This document shows, in pieces, positions 11,301 to 26,300 of a stretch of 64,000 nt of DNA. This stretch comes from Cyrtodaria siliqua (Eukaryota; Mollusca; Bivalvia; Adapedonta; Hiatellidae). Below the pieces are notes generated by a model that was not told the DNA's origin, did no database searches, and saw nothing but the letters and a program-made list of their open reading frames with translations. The stretch is taken from positions 248,001 through 312,000 of the forward strand of contig JAWPHD010001288.1 in assembly GCA_037043455.1 (NCBI GenBank), written 5' to 3'. Both the position numbers and the translations under genes were made by a program. Within the stretch, counting starts at the first letter, position 1. Every line of letters starts with the position of its first letter.

Positions 11301-14300
11301 TGAAAGAAGGCGCCGCGGTGGCCTATTGGATGTCATGTTCAACTCGTAATCATTGAAGATCACAGGTTCAACCTCACTGGCTCCACAGTCTGTGTTACTT
11401 TGATGTTTCATTAGGCGTGGTTTCTGGATTCCTAGCGGTCGTTGTCCTCTAGCACGTGGGGAGCAGCTCAAAATAACCTAAATAATGCGTTAATGAGCTG
11501 TTTAACAAAAATTCAATTCCTTTAGGACAGTTTATAGTTGTGTTACTATTTAAAGGGAGTATGTCATACTCTGCAATACTCTGAAACAATTGTGTGGAAT
11601 AGCATTCCTTCATATATTAGAGAATGTACTTCTTTAAAAACCTTTACATCTAACTGCGTTAAATAAAAAAAATAACCTAAATAATGCGTTAATGAGCCGT
11701 TTAACAAAAATTCCTTTCCTTTACGACAGTTTTTAGTTATGTTACTGTTTAAAGGGAGTATGTCATACTGTGGAACAATTGTGTGGAATTGCATTCCTTC
11801 ATATATTAGAAAATGTACTTTATTGTTATGTTTGGCAGTTTTAGATAATTATTGACATCTTGTGTACTGTGTGGTACTTTATTATGCAAACCACCACCTC
11901 AAACCATGTATATAGTTATGTATATATATTAAAAATGAATGTGTACATGGTTGTTAATGTGTGTGCATGTGTGTGTATTTGCATGTATATGTGCGCAATA
12001 ATGTAAAGGAAATTTCACTGTTTTGTTATATATGTTTTACATTGTACATGTATATGTATGACTTTGCAGAGGGCCCCAAGGGAGATTAGTGTTGGCTAAT
12101 TGGGTCACCCTCTATAAATTCATTCATTTATTCATTCATTCATTCATTCATTCATTCATTCATGACTTGTTTCATACCTCTCTTGATGAGCACTAGACTT
12201 TGTGTGTTGTTTAGGTTTGCATAGAAGGAAACATTGGCAGCGGGAAGACAACATTCCTCGAGTATTTCAGAAGATTTGACAGAATTGTTGAGGTAAATTG
12301 TAAATTTAGTTTCTGAAAATATAAATAATAAATCAATATTGATTAAATTGTTGTCTAATTGATCAACAGGGTGGCCACAGAATCTGGAAAACATGGAAAA
12401 TGAAGAGAAAAAATCCTTGCAACGAAAAATCAGGAAGTTTGAATCTATTCATGAAATTGAAATGAAAAACAACAATTCAGTTCAGTTAATTGATTAAACA
12501 CCCAGTTTATAATGACAGCCTGCCCAAAAATCTGTTCTGTGATTATATAAACAGGAATTTAAGTCTTACTTTTGGTAAAATAAGACTGCTGTTCTAAATA
12601 GCTGTAAAGTCATTTATAATTTCCAAATGAACAAAAAATAATAGTTTTCACATGAAAAACTACACATCATTCTAACCCTGATATAATAGCGTGATTTTTG
12701 ATTATGAAGTAGTGACCTCAGTTGCCCAGTAAATAAGGTCTGGAGCTTTAGATCTGCAAATCAGAACATCATGTGAGAACACTCACTGGCGATGGCATGT
12801 CATCTCATCTCCCTCGGGGCTATTCCAGTAAAACATACCCGGAACCAGGCACATCTATGGGTGAACCCTGTTTTCCAAAATTCAATGTAGTATCTATGGG
12901 TTGGTGTTCAATTTCAGAAGTGCCTTTCTGGGGTCAGATGTATGTTTTAATGGAATAGCCCTCAGAGGATGTTGCCCAGAATTTAAAACCCAAATTCATT
13001 TGATTTATTTCTTAAATTGCTTTGTGCATTACAAGTGTAAGAAATGTATTTGTTTTATGATTTTAATGCTAGAAAAACAATTTCAGTTAATTTTCCAACC
13101 TAAATTCCATGTATTTGAGTGATGAGATTTTCATGCCTAGATTCTCATGTATTTGAGTGATGAGATTTTCATGCCTAGATTCCATGTTTTGACCAATGAG
13201 AGTTCCATGCTTCGACCATCACCTGTTTAAAGGGACACACGGCAATTATGTCCTTTGTAGAGGGGAGACATATTGTTTTTGTGCTGTCTGTCGTCTGTAT
13301 GTCACAAACCTTGTCCGGACTAGTTTTCCTTAATCCCCTGGCCAGATTTCAAAGAAACTTTGAAGGGATAATCAGTATCAACCCTAGTTGCGCATATCTT
13401 CGCCATGTTCCGGTTGAGTGATTTTTGGCAGAGTTATGGCCCTTGAAAGTTTTTAATACACAAACTTTGTCCGGATTAGTTCTCCTTAACCCCTGGCCGG
13501 ATTTCAACGAAACTTTGCAGGGATGATTAGTACCGAGCCTAGTTGCGCATGTCATCGCCGTGTTCCAGTTGAGTGATTTTTTGCAGAGTTGTGGCCCTTT
13601 AAAGGTTTTCGTACACACTTGTCCGGACTAGTTCTCCTTAACCCCTTGCTGGTTTTCAACGAAACTTGGCAATGATGATCAGTACCATGTCTTATTGCAC
13701 ATGTCGTCATCATGTTCCAGTTAAAGGTTTTAATACATAAACGTCGTTTGGACTTGTTCTCCTGATCCCCTGGTCAGATTTCAATGAAACTTGGCAAGGA
13801 TTATCTGTACCAAGCCTAGTTACGCATTTCATCGCCGTTAAATCATTTTTGGCGGAGTAAGGGCCCTTTAAAGTTTTAATGCAAGAACTCCTGAACTCAT
13901 AGCCGGATTTCAATGAAACTTGGCAAGGATGTTCAGTACCAAACCTAGTTGCGCATATTTTCTTTGTGTTCCTCGTGAGTGATTTTTTTTGCAGACTTAC
14001 GGCATTTTTTTCAGTGGGGAGATATCTGATTATTTTACTAAAAACAACCTCTAGTTTTAAATTGTTTATCCATCGTTAAAGTTAGTATCACAATTTTTTA
14101 ATCCAATTTTATGTTGACTTTAAAACTGCTTGCATGTATTTAAATAAAATATTGAGTTTCTGTTTTTATAAGCACGTCTTGACGGGACGTATTATGTGAT
14201 CAAGCACGATGGGCAGAGGGACGGCCGGCAATATAGTGTCCGCTCCATAACTGGAGTAGTTTTAATCCAATCTTGATGAAACTTGGATGCAATGGTTATG

Positions 14301-17300
14301 GCCACAATACCTTGGTCAAGTTTGATAACCAACGCTATTGCTCAAGAAACATAGGAGTTATGGCCCTTTGATTTTTGCCGTTTCCGCTCAATAACTTTAA
14401 CATTTATAATCCGATCTTGCTGAAACTTGGGGACAATGCTTGTCCTGCGTATTGTCTCAGTCAAGTTTGATAACTAGCCACATCGCACATATAATGCGAA
14501 GTTATGGCCCTTTTTTTTTTGTTGAAAATTTACGATTTTTTCGGTTCCTGCACAATAACTTTTACATTTACAATCCAATCTTTGTGAAACTTTGGGACAA
14601 TGTTTATGCGCATAATATCTCAGTCAAGGTCAATAACCAGTCACATTGCTCCCATGCTGGAGTTATGGCCCTTTCATTTTTGAAAATTGATGGTCTTAGC
14701 AGTCCGCTTAATAACTTCAACATTTATAATCCGATCTTGATGAAACTTGAGGATAATGTTTATTGGCATAATATCTCAGTCAAGTTCAATATTGCCCTTT
14801 GTTGTTTTTTTTTGAAAATTTACGATTTTTTTTAAAATTGCGGCATAGTCAAGGTAAATTTATACATGCCGATGATGGTCATATAAATATGAATTCCATA
14901 ATTATGTATGACGGGCGTATATTGTGTCAGTTTGGCACTCTTGTTCTTACTCTACCATAACTTGAAATATATTACTGTTGCAATATAATCAGCATTAAGT
15001 AATATGCAAAAACAATTTGTTTTATACTGTTCTTATTAATGATTAAACAAATGAAAGTTATATAAAAAAAACTAATTGGACGCTGTGCCGTGTGTCCTTT
15101 AAGCAATGAGAGTTTCATGCTTAGATCCTCATGTATTTAAGTGATGAGGTTTTTATCTCCTTGGACTTTCAGATAAACGAGGAGCCTGTGAAAGTGTGGC
15201 GGGACTTCGGTGGCGTAAATCCACTGGTAGGTAGCTATAACTGAAATACATAGCCCTCCGGCCATAGGTGACTGATCAATCTCTACCCATTACCTGTTGA
15301 CCGTCCATGAATATTTTCTTCAAAAATATGTCTGCTGAACACTAGGCACTTGACAGACTTACCAACTTCGCATTCATGAACTACTCACAATATTTGATCA
15401 ATATTTGATATTACGATGGGTGGGTGTGAGTGGGGGCCATTTTATTAATGTTATGATATCATTCTCTATTGTGTGTATTTTTGTCTTTAAAAGTATCACT
15501 ATAAAATCAAATCTTGCTGAATTATTGTATCTACAATAGTTATGTAACCATGATAATAGATAGACTATGGTCTCATTGAGTTGGTTGATTTAAACATCGA
15601 GATGGCTGCAGTCCATCAAGGTGTTTAAACTAACGAACGAGATGAGACCATACTCTATTTGTTTTGTAGCATGTCCATTTCAGCTGTCTGCAATACTCTA
15701 ACTTCCAATAACTGGTAGTCGGAGTAGAGCTTTTATTCTGGCAGGTGTAATTTTCAATTAAACAATTTACACCTGTGCATATACAAATGGAATTTCAGTG
15801 ACCATGCTACAAATGGCATTTAAAACCACCAAAAAAAATACATTAATAAAACTTTAAAAGTAGACACTTCTAACTTTACAAAGAGCTGACTGAGGAACTG
15901 TATACACCATATAATTGGCTTTGGCAAATTGTTAATTTCAAGGCTCTAGTCTTCTGGCTTCCCTTTTTTCCAGGCCATACTGTATGAGGACCCTGCTCGC
16001 TGGTCATGTACATTCCAGTCACTGGTACAGTTGACGCTTCTCGGAATGCACCAAAAACATCAGGTATACACATTGTGGGATAGTATAATTATGACCTGTG
16101 GACTTTTCCAAAAAATTTTTTTTAAAGAAAATATACAAACAAACAACTTTCAAAAGGATTTGATTGCCAAGTTTGATTATTTGTTTGCTGCTCTTCTGGC
16201 CGAAGACCACCAAAGCTTCTGTGAATGGCATTGTTCAGCTCATCATCTGTCCATCTTTCTGTCTGTAAGCCTTTCTGTTTATTTACCATGCCATAAGGGC
16301 CATTCCATTGAACATACATGGTACTCCAGGATGGCACTTTTGAAAATTGAGTTTAAAGAACCAAATTTTGGAAAATAGGGTTCACCTCGCCCATAGGTGT
16401 TTATTAAATTGCTTAGCAGGGGTCCTGGATTTGTTTTTATGGAATAGCCCTAACCAATGGGCTGATTTTCATGAAACTTCACAGGGACACCAAGAGAGCC
16501 GCTAGGCTGTAACGAGCGTCGTATCAATTTTATCCGAGTTTAGTAAATTCAGACATGAATGTGAGATTCTGTTTATTATGTAACTCCAAAAATAAGCAAC
16601 AATTATTATTGTAGCTACCTGTATATAATACTGTTGTACGTTTGTATGATGACGTCATATGTTTGTATGATGATGTCATATGTTTGTATGATGATGTCAT
16701 ATGTTTGTATGATGATGTCATAAGTTTGTATGATTAAGTCATATGTTTGTATGATGATGTCATATGTTTGTATGATGACATCGTCCGTTGACTCAGTCTT
16801 CTCCAAATTACACCGAACAACTGAGCTATCTTTTCGATCTGTTGTCCGGTATTTTAAATGGTTACCGAAAACAACGAGGCAATTCCGATGTGTACTGAGG
16901 TGAATGGTAGATTCGGCCTTCATTTGCATATTTTACATTTATATCTCTAGTGTAATGGTAAATATGTCATGGCTTTATTTCACTCCCACACCACAAGTTA
17001 TGTGATAATATTAAAAACACAGTCACTCTTGGAGGGTCCTCTCTATACATCATCCGTTTTATCCTAACCCGTTAAGCAAGTAACTCGCAGGCTGATCAGG
17101 GTTTACAATGTCTGGCTGCTGATCAGTCATTTCCCCCCAATACACCCCTTGGTCATATAAATGGAATGGTCTTAATTAAAAGAAAGAACCGTCCATTATA
17201 TATATTTAGCTTATTTATATATAAGGGTTATTTTTAGCTCTACTGGCCAAAGGCCAGGAGGGCTTATGCGATCACTTTTCGTCCGTCGTCCGTCACTCTA

Positions 17301-20300
17301 TCTGGTAGCAATTTTATAAAATCGACATTTCTACTCAAACCGCTTGAAGGATTTTCATGAAACTTCATCACAATGTTACTTAGGAGGGCCCCTCTCAGAT
17401 TTGTGTTTTTCGCGGCCGCCATTCATCCAAGATAGCCGCCATGGCTAAAACTAGGTCAAATATAAAGGAAATTTTAAACGACATCTCCGACGAAACCACT
17501 TATTCCATTCTACTGAAATATCATATACATGTTCCTTGGGTTGGCTTCTATCAAGTTTGTGTTTTTCGTTATCGTCAAATATTAAATAAAAATGGCTGTC
17601 ACGGCGACCCAAAGTTTACATACGAGTTATATAGGAAAAGGTTAAAAATTACATCTTCTCTGAAACCGCCTGAAAGATTTTGATGAAACTTAAGCATAAT
17701 GATATTTGGGATAGTTCCTCTCAGATTTATGTTTTTCATGGCCGCCAGTCATCCAAGATGGCCACCATAGCTAAAACTAGGTCAAAATTAAGGAAATTTC
17801 AAACGACATCTCCTCCGAAACCACTGATTCCATTCTACTGAAATATCATATACATGTTCCTTGGTTTGGCCTCTATTAAGTTTGTGTTTTTCGTTATCGT
17901 CGAATATTCAAAATGGCCACCACGGCGACCCAAAATTTACAAAGAGTTATACCGGTATAGAAAAACGTTAAAAATGACATCTTCTCTGAAACCCCTTGAA
18001 GGATTTTGATGAAACTTAATCACAATGATATTTTGGATAGTTCCTCTCAGATTTATGGTTTTTGTGGCCGCCATTTATCCAAGATGGCCACCATGGCTAA
18101 AACTAGGTCAAATTTAAGGAACTTTCAAACGACATCTCCTCCGAAACCACTTATTCCATTCATCCAAGATGGCCACCATAGCTAAAACTAGGTCAAATTT
18201 AAGGAAATTTCAAACAACATCTCCTCCGAAACCACTGATTCCATTCTTGTGAAATATCATATACATGTTCCTTGGGTTGGCCTCTATCAAGTTTGTGTTT
18301 TTCGTTATTGTCGAATAATCAAAATGGCTACCACGTCAACCTAGTTTACATAGAGTTATATAGGAAAAGGCTAAAAATGACATCTTCTCTGAAACCGGTT
18401 AAATGATTTTGATGAAACTTTATCACAATGATCTTTGGTTCCTCTTCAGATTTATGTTTTTCGCAGCCGTCAGTCATTCAAAATGGCCACCATGGCTAAA
18501 ATTAGGTCAAATTTAAAGAGATTTCAAACAACATCTCCTCCAAAACCACTTAATCCATTCCAGTGAAATATCATATACATGTTCATTGGGTTGGCCACAT
18601 CAAATTTGTGTTTTAGTTATTGTCGAATAATCAAAATGGCCGCCACGACGACCCAAAGTTAGAGTTATATAGGAAAATGCTAAAATTGACATCTTCTCTG
18701 AAACCTCTTGAAGGATTTTGTTGAAACTTTATCACAGTGATCTTTGGGATAGTGCGCCTCAGATTTGTGTTTTTCGCAGCTGCCAGTTGTCCAAGATGGC
18801 CACCATGGCTAAAACGTACGTCAAATTTAAGGAAATTTCAAACAACATCTCCTCCGAAACCACTTAATCCATTCCAGTGAAATATCATATACATGTTCCT
18901 TGGGTTGGCCTCTATCAAATTTGTGTTTTTTGTTATCATCGAATAATCAAAATGGTTGCCATGGTGACCCAAGGTTTACGTAGAGTTATATAGGAAAAGG
19001 TTAAATATGAAATCTTTTCTGAAACCTTTTGAAGGATATTGTTGAAACTTTATCACAATGCTTGGCGTCTATTAAGTTTGTGTTTTTTGTTTTCTTGCAA
19101 TAATCAAAATGGCCACCGTGGCGACCCAAAGTTTATATAGGAAAAAGCTAAATATGACATCTTTACACAATAGAGCGTCTACAGGCCCTCTTGGGCCTCT
19201 TGTTCTATTATACCGTACTCATTAACATCGTGTTAACTTTCAGGAGAGGCCAGTCAGACTGATGGAACGGTCTCTGTTCAGTTCACAATACTGCTTTGTT
19301 GAAAACCTCTACAACAAGTAAGTCTGCTTTGCAGTGATTCTTGTCCTATATTCATAACCTTGTATCACACCCCAGTTTAAAGGGAAACACGGTTATCTTG
19401 AAATTTGTATCTAACATTAAAATTGGCATACCGATTTATTTATCCAGTATCATTTTGACTTCAAACTTGCTTGCATTTTCAGTTTTCTTCGTTATTCTGC
19501 CATAGGATTAAATATAATATTGTTGCAATATAATCAACAGTTAGTACCGTATTTTACCTTTTATAGTACGCACCCGTGTATATTACGCACCCCACTTCTC
19601 AGAGGTCATAATTGCGGTGAAAAAGTTGTTTCCATGTATAAAACGCATCAAAATATTAGTTTTCCTAGATGAACCATTCGACGAAAATAAAAGGTTAAAC
19701 AAATTTTAAGAAAATCTCTAATTGCATCACGACAAAGCAGAATAATACGGTATAACAACTATCTGCAGATCGCCATCAGAACAATATAATTCAATCATTA
19801 ATTGCCAATCTTCAGGGGAGTACCTATGTTGTATCATCTCATTAACTCATCAAAGAGCTGATTATAATGCCGCAGATAATTGTCCATAATCCGATAATTA
19901 CATCAAAACAAATACGACAAAGTCGTTGGTTACCCCAATCCATTACGCCGACTATACTAACATTGTGTATTCACGGGAACCAATGCTTATCATAAGTGAT
20001 CAGTTACCTGTACACACTAGATCTGGTAATGGTCACACAACGTGTCAAAGTGCATCCTCAGAAATATCAATGCTCAACTTCAAAGGATTATAGAAATGGA
20101 ATAACCCACTCTACCCATGTTTAAAGTGTGTCTGTACTGTAGCTATTGCTAAGTTTGCAAAACTTGTGAAATGTATAAACAATTTAACGGATAACAGCAA
20201 AACAAAGGGAAAACATGATCATCCTTTATTGAAATTCTGCAACAAATATGCAAGTATTATCATTGCTTTTACTGTCGTGTGCAAGTGTCGTCTGGTGCAT

Positions 20301-23300
20301 TTAACATATGAGAATAGAATTGTACAATACTGTGTGTACCAGTCTAATGCATGGAAATCACATGATATCAAGTCAGCTGATATAAATAACAAAACAAGGG
20401 CCGAATTTCGTTCACTCATTTATTGAAATTCTACAACAAATATGCAAACATTTATATAAAAACAAGCTTTATAATCAACTTTATTCATTTCTGAGTCTAA
20501 TTAAGTCAATAAATTGCCTGTATAAAGCGAGTAAGTCACGAAAAATAAAGTATTATCGGCATTCACAAATGTCTGTCTGTTCGTCCCAAATGTTTTCCTC
20601 TGCGTTTTTTCTCCAGTCTGACATCGATTTTCTGCATATAAAATGCAAGAAAAATGTTTTTCGCATTGTTTCCTTGTATTGTACGCACCCCACTTTCGGA
20701 ATCCGTAAAAGAAGTAAATAACTGCGTACTATACAAGGTAAAATACGGTAATACATAAACACAATTTGCTTTGAACTATTCTAATAATAAATATTAATGA
20801 TTAACAAATGCAAGTTATGTAGAAAAACTAACGGGATACCGTGAGTTTTACACAAGTCACGATTGCATTGTAAAGGTTTCTTCACAGTTACATGTAGCAT
20901 GGTCAATAAAATTCCCTTTGTATTTGCACTGGTATATAACGTTTAATTGAAAATAACACTTTTTAACTCTACTGATCAAAGATCAGCAGAGCTTATGCCA
21001 TGGTGCAGCGTCCGTCGTTCGTCTATCCGTCCTTCCGTCCTTCCGTAAAGGTTTTTCAGCTCTACTGGCCAAGGGCCAGCAGAGCTTATGGGATGGTGTG
21101 TTGTCCGTCGTCCGTAGTCCGTCGTCCGTCGTCTGTTAACTTTTGTCTCGTTAAGAGGATAGGGCCATCATTTTTTATCCGATATTTACCAAACTTTTAT
21201 AGACTGTTAATATCAATGAAAGCTCGGACAAGTTCGAAAACCAGCCAAATCGGACCAGTATCAGCGGCACTTGATTTAGTTAAAAATGCTATATTTTGAC
21301 TCGTTAAGACGATAGGGCCTTCATTTTTCATCCTATCTTTATCAAACTCTACCACATTGTTTATATTAATAAAAGCTCGGACAAGTTCAAAAACCAGCCA
21401 TATCGGACTAGTAACAGCGGAGATACCGCCCTTGATTTAGTTCAAAATCCTATATTTTGCCTCGTTAAGATGATAGGGCCTTCATTTTTCATCCTATCTT
21501 TACCAAACTTAACCCCATTGTTATTATCAATGAAAGCTCCGACAAGTTTCGAAAACCAGGCATATCGGACTAGTAACAGCGGAGTTATGGCCCTTGATTT
21601 AGTTAAAAAGGCTATATTTTGCCTCGGTAAGTCGATAGGGTCTTCATTTTTCATCCGATATTTATCAAACATTACCAGATTGGTAATATCAATGAAAGCT
21701 TGGACAAGTTCGAAAACCAGCCAGATCGGACCAGCAACAGCGGAGTTATGGCCCTTGATTCAGTTAAAAATGCTATATTACGATAGAGCCTTCGTTTTTC
21801 GTCCGTTCTTTACCAAACTTTACCAGATTGTTAATATAAATGAAAGCTCGGACAAGTTCGAAAACCAACCAGATTGCACCAGAACAGCGGAGTTATGGCC
21901 CTTGATTTAGTTAAATATGCTATATTTTGCCTCGTTAATACGATAGGGCTTTCATTTTTCATTTGATCTTTACCAAACTTTACCAGATTGTTACTATCAA
22001 TGAAAGCTCCAACAAATTTCAATACCAGCCAGACTGGATCATTTACACCGGAGTTATGGCCCTTGATTTTCTGAAATATGCTATATTTTGGCCTCATTAA
22101 GAAGAAAGGGCCTTCATTTGGCCAGATTTCAGTGAAACTTTTCAAGGATGATCAGTACCAAGCCTAGTTGTACATATCATCACCATGTTCTGGTTGAATG
22201 ATTTTGGCGGAGTTATGTCCCTTAAAAGGTTTTAATACACAAACTTTGTTTGGACTAGTTCTCCTGAACTTCTCCTCACATTTCAACCAAACTTTACAGG
22301 GATGATCAGCACCAAGCATAGTTGTGCATATCATCGTCGCGTTCCAGTTAACAGATTTTTGGTGGAGTTATGGCCCTTTAAAGTTTCTGATACACAAACA
22401 TTTTCCGGGTTAATTCTCCTGGATTTTAACGAAACTTGACAATGATGATCAGTATCAGGTCTAGTTGTGCAAATCATTGCCGTGTTCCGGTTGAATGATT
22501 TTTGGCAGAGTTATGGCCCATTAAAGGTTCTAATACACAAACTTTGTCTGGACTAGTTCTCCTGAACGCCTCCCCACATTTCAACGAAACTTTACAGGGA
22601 TGATCAGCAGCAAGCATAGTTGTGCATATTATCGTGGCATTCCGGTTAACAGATTTTTGATGGAGTTATGGCCCTTTAAAGGTTTTTGATACACAAACAT
22701 CTTCCGGGCTAGTTCTCCTGAACCCCTGACTGGATTTTAACGAAACTTGAAAAGGATGATCAGTATCAAGCCTAGTTGTGCATATCGTCGCCATATTCGG
22801 GTTGAATGATTTTTGGCAGAGTTATAGCCCTTTAAAGGTTTTAATAGCCAAACGTTGTCCAGATTAGTCTCTTCGGAACTCCTTGCTGCATTTCATCGAA
22901 ACTTGATGGGGATGATCAGTACCAAGCCTAGTTGCACCTGTCATTGCCGTGTTTTGGTTGAATGAATTTTGGCAGAGTTATGACCCCTTAAAGGTTTTAA
23001 TACACTAACTTTGTACAGACTAGTTCTCCTGAACCTCTGGCTGGATTTCAGCGAAACTTGTCAGGGACTATCAGTACCAAGCCTAGTTGCGTATGTCTTC
23101 ACCATGTTCTGGTTGAACAATATTTGAACGAGTTATGGCCCCTTATACATAAACTTTATCTAGAGCAAGTAGAGCGTCCACAGGCCCTCTTGGGCCTCTT
23201 GTTTTAGAGACTTCTCCTCTGAAACTACTGGATGGATTTTTATGAAACTTTACAGGAATGTCACGTTGATGTGATATCCAAGATGGCCACCAAAGCTTGA

Positions 23301-26300
23301 AATATGAGCCAAAACACGCGAAAACGACCCTTCAGACAAACATTTTACATTTTATGTTTTTAATGTTAATGAAACACCGTGATTTTTCTCTAAAAATCTC
23401 TTAATTTTATGTTGATATCTTAATTAAAAATGATTTTATCTCAGTTTGAAAATTAAAGATTGCACTCGCCATTATTTTTGACATTGAAGTTGGCTTCTTG
23501 GACGATCTAAACAATTACCATTTCCTATAGCATCAACTATTAATATTAAGGAAACACATTCCCTATGATATAATAATTAGGTAAAACACGGAAGTGACGA
23601 GAAACTTGGTTAGTAATCAATTGATTGATTACCGGCCGACGTCATAAATTGTTACTTTATGACGTTTTCGTCTAAACGGGGGTTGTTGCGGCTCATATAT
23701 TTTTAAAAAACAAGTTTGTAGCGACTACTTCTTGAAAACTATAACTGATATATGGGACTTTTTCTAAAATGATCAGCATGACATGATGTTGGTCATTGTC
23801 GAAAATCGTTTTGATTCAACGTTATTTAACTTAAACATGGCTGCCAACAAACATCTTTGTTTACATAGAGTTCAGGTCGTTCAAGGAAAATCAAGATGGC
23901 CACTATGGCTAAAAATAGATTTTTAAAAAACAAATTTGTAGCGACTACTTCTTAATCACTATAAGTGATATTGATGGGGACTTTCTCTAAAATGATCAGC
24001 ATGACATGTTGTTGGTCCTTTTTGAAAATCATTTTGATAGCTGCAGTGGCCATCTTTGTTTACATAGAGTTATATAGGAAAAACTTATACCGACTACTAC
24101 TCTGAAACTACTTGGCGGATTTTCTTGAAACTGTACAGGAATGTTGCTCTTAATGTCTAATTGATAATAGCAAAATTTCAGGTCGGCCGGAAATTCAAGA
24201 TGGCTACCATGGCTGAACGTAGATTTTTAAAAAACAAATAAATAGCGACTACTTCTTGAAAACTATAAGTGATATTGATACAGGACTTTTTCTAAAATGA
24301 TCAGCATGACTTGATGTTGGTCATTGTTGAAAATTATTTTTATTCGACCTTAAATATGGCTGTTTACATAGAGTTATATAGTAAAAATGTGTAGCGACTA
24401 CACCTCTGAAACTACTTGACAGATTTTCATGAAACTTCACAGGAATGCTGATCTAGGCTAGCTATCAAAACCTATCAGTAGAGCTTCAAGGTCATTGACC
24501 TCTTGTTTTAATAAATGGTGTACTCTAACTACCAGTTATCGGAAGTTAGAGTATGGCAGACATATGAAATAGACATTAACAGTTGCATGATGTCATTGAG
24601 TAAAAAACATGCAAAACGTTAGTGGTTAGCAAAGTCAATGCACAGATTGTCAATGATATGCAATGCCCATCTTGATGTTTAAATCAACCAACTCGATGCG
24701 ACCATGCTCTATTGATTACTTGAAGTAGATTATACATGTACTCATCTACCAAATGGTTTTCTTTGTGTTTGAATTCTTACCAAATATTTATTTTCAATGC
24801 AAACTGAATAATTATACTGCAGTGGACATCTGACGTCGTACGAGTATGCTGTCCTCTCTGATTGGTTTGGTTGGATTGTGCGAACACACGATTTGAAAAT
24901 TGATTTAATCGGTATGTACAGCATTACAAATGTCATTAACATCTTGGAGCAGAAGAAACTATCTGAGATATAGTTTGAAGATCTTGCAATATTCTACTTC
25001 ATACTCATGTTATATACTCCTTATTGCATTGTGTAGATAACTGTGACCTGCTCTTGCACAATTTGCAACTTTAGATTTTAATCCATGTCTTTTTTAGATT
25101 CCATTGCCTTTCGGGTATGTGTAGAGCACGTCTGAAGCAGTATTAGTTTTTAGCTTTTGACTGGAACGCAGGTTTTATCAAAATGTCAAGCGAGATATTC
25201 TTTATGTAAATTGTATCTTTGTCCAACTGTCCAAATTAAGCTTCACAAATATGTGTTTTTCTACCATTTTCACCACCTGTTCCATTGTACAAAATTTCAT
25301 TTCTGAATAAAATAAGCCATTTTATCACATCATCCAATTTTTAGCTTTACTGGCCGAAGACCAGTAGGGCTTATGCCATGGTCTTTTGTCAGTCGTCCGT
25401 TCATATTAATATCAATGAATGCTCGGACGAGTTTGAAAACCAGCCAGATCGGACCAGTAACACCAGAGTTATTGCCCTTGAATTAACGAAATGTGCTATA
25501 TTGTGTCTTGTCAACACTCTAGTGCCTCCATTTTTCATCCGATCTTTACCAAAATTTAGCAGATTATTAATATCAATGAAAGCTCAGACGAGTTCCAAAA
25601 CCAGCTATATTGCACCAGTATAAATGGCGTTATTGCCCTTGAATTGACAAAGTTTGCTATATTTTGTCTTTTCAACACTCGGATGCCTCCATTTTTCATA
25701 CCATCTTTACCAAATTGTTAATATCTATAAAAGCTATATATATCTATATAGTTTGTCTTAACACTGTAGCACCTTCATTTTGCATCCTCCCTTTACCAAA
25801 CTTTGCCAGATTGTTGATATTGATGAAAGCTCGGTCAAGTTCGAAAACCAGCCAGACTGACCAGTTAAGCCAAACAATGCCTGTTGCCCTGCTTTGAAGC
25901 TCAGATGTTTATACCATTGTTGTGCCGCGAGTCACTATCAGAGATGAAACTTCACAGATGTTTTCAGCACAGTATCAGAGATGAAGCAGATGTGATCATA
26001 CTAAATTAGAACTAGGACCTCTTGTTTAAATTGTTAGCATGGGTCAAGGGTTTAATTTTTTGTTGTGGGTGTTGTTGTTTTGTGGTGTTTTTTTTGCAAT
26101 GTTTTAAAAGAAGTACTGGTGGGAGTTTTATGATGACAACCCTTGATATCAGAGCCGTTTTAGCCAGTAGAGCATCCACAGGCCCTCTTGTTGAAGTACA
26201 CCATTGTAAAAAAAAGCGAAGGTTTTCTTTCAACGACATGTGGTTTCAAAATAATCCCACGCTATAGTACGGTGACATCGATAGACTTTCTCTGTCAAAA

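Noticed and set aside
16530..16929. Overlapping minus-strand frames with repeated SSYKHMT-type and IIQTYDI-type peptides
   Set aside because: They come from the 21-bp minisatellite, whose period keeps frames open; there is no start, splice or domain evidence.
21442..22145. Frames of up to 146 codons across the 160-bp monomer array
   Set aside because: Repetitive monomer translation on both strands; no coding signature.
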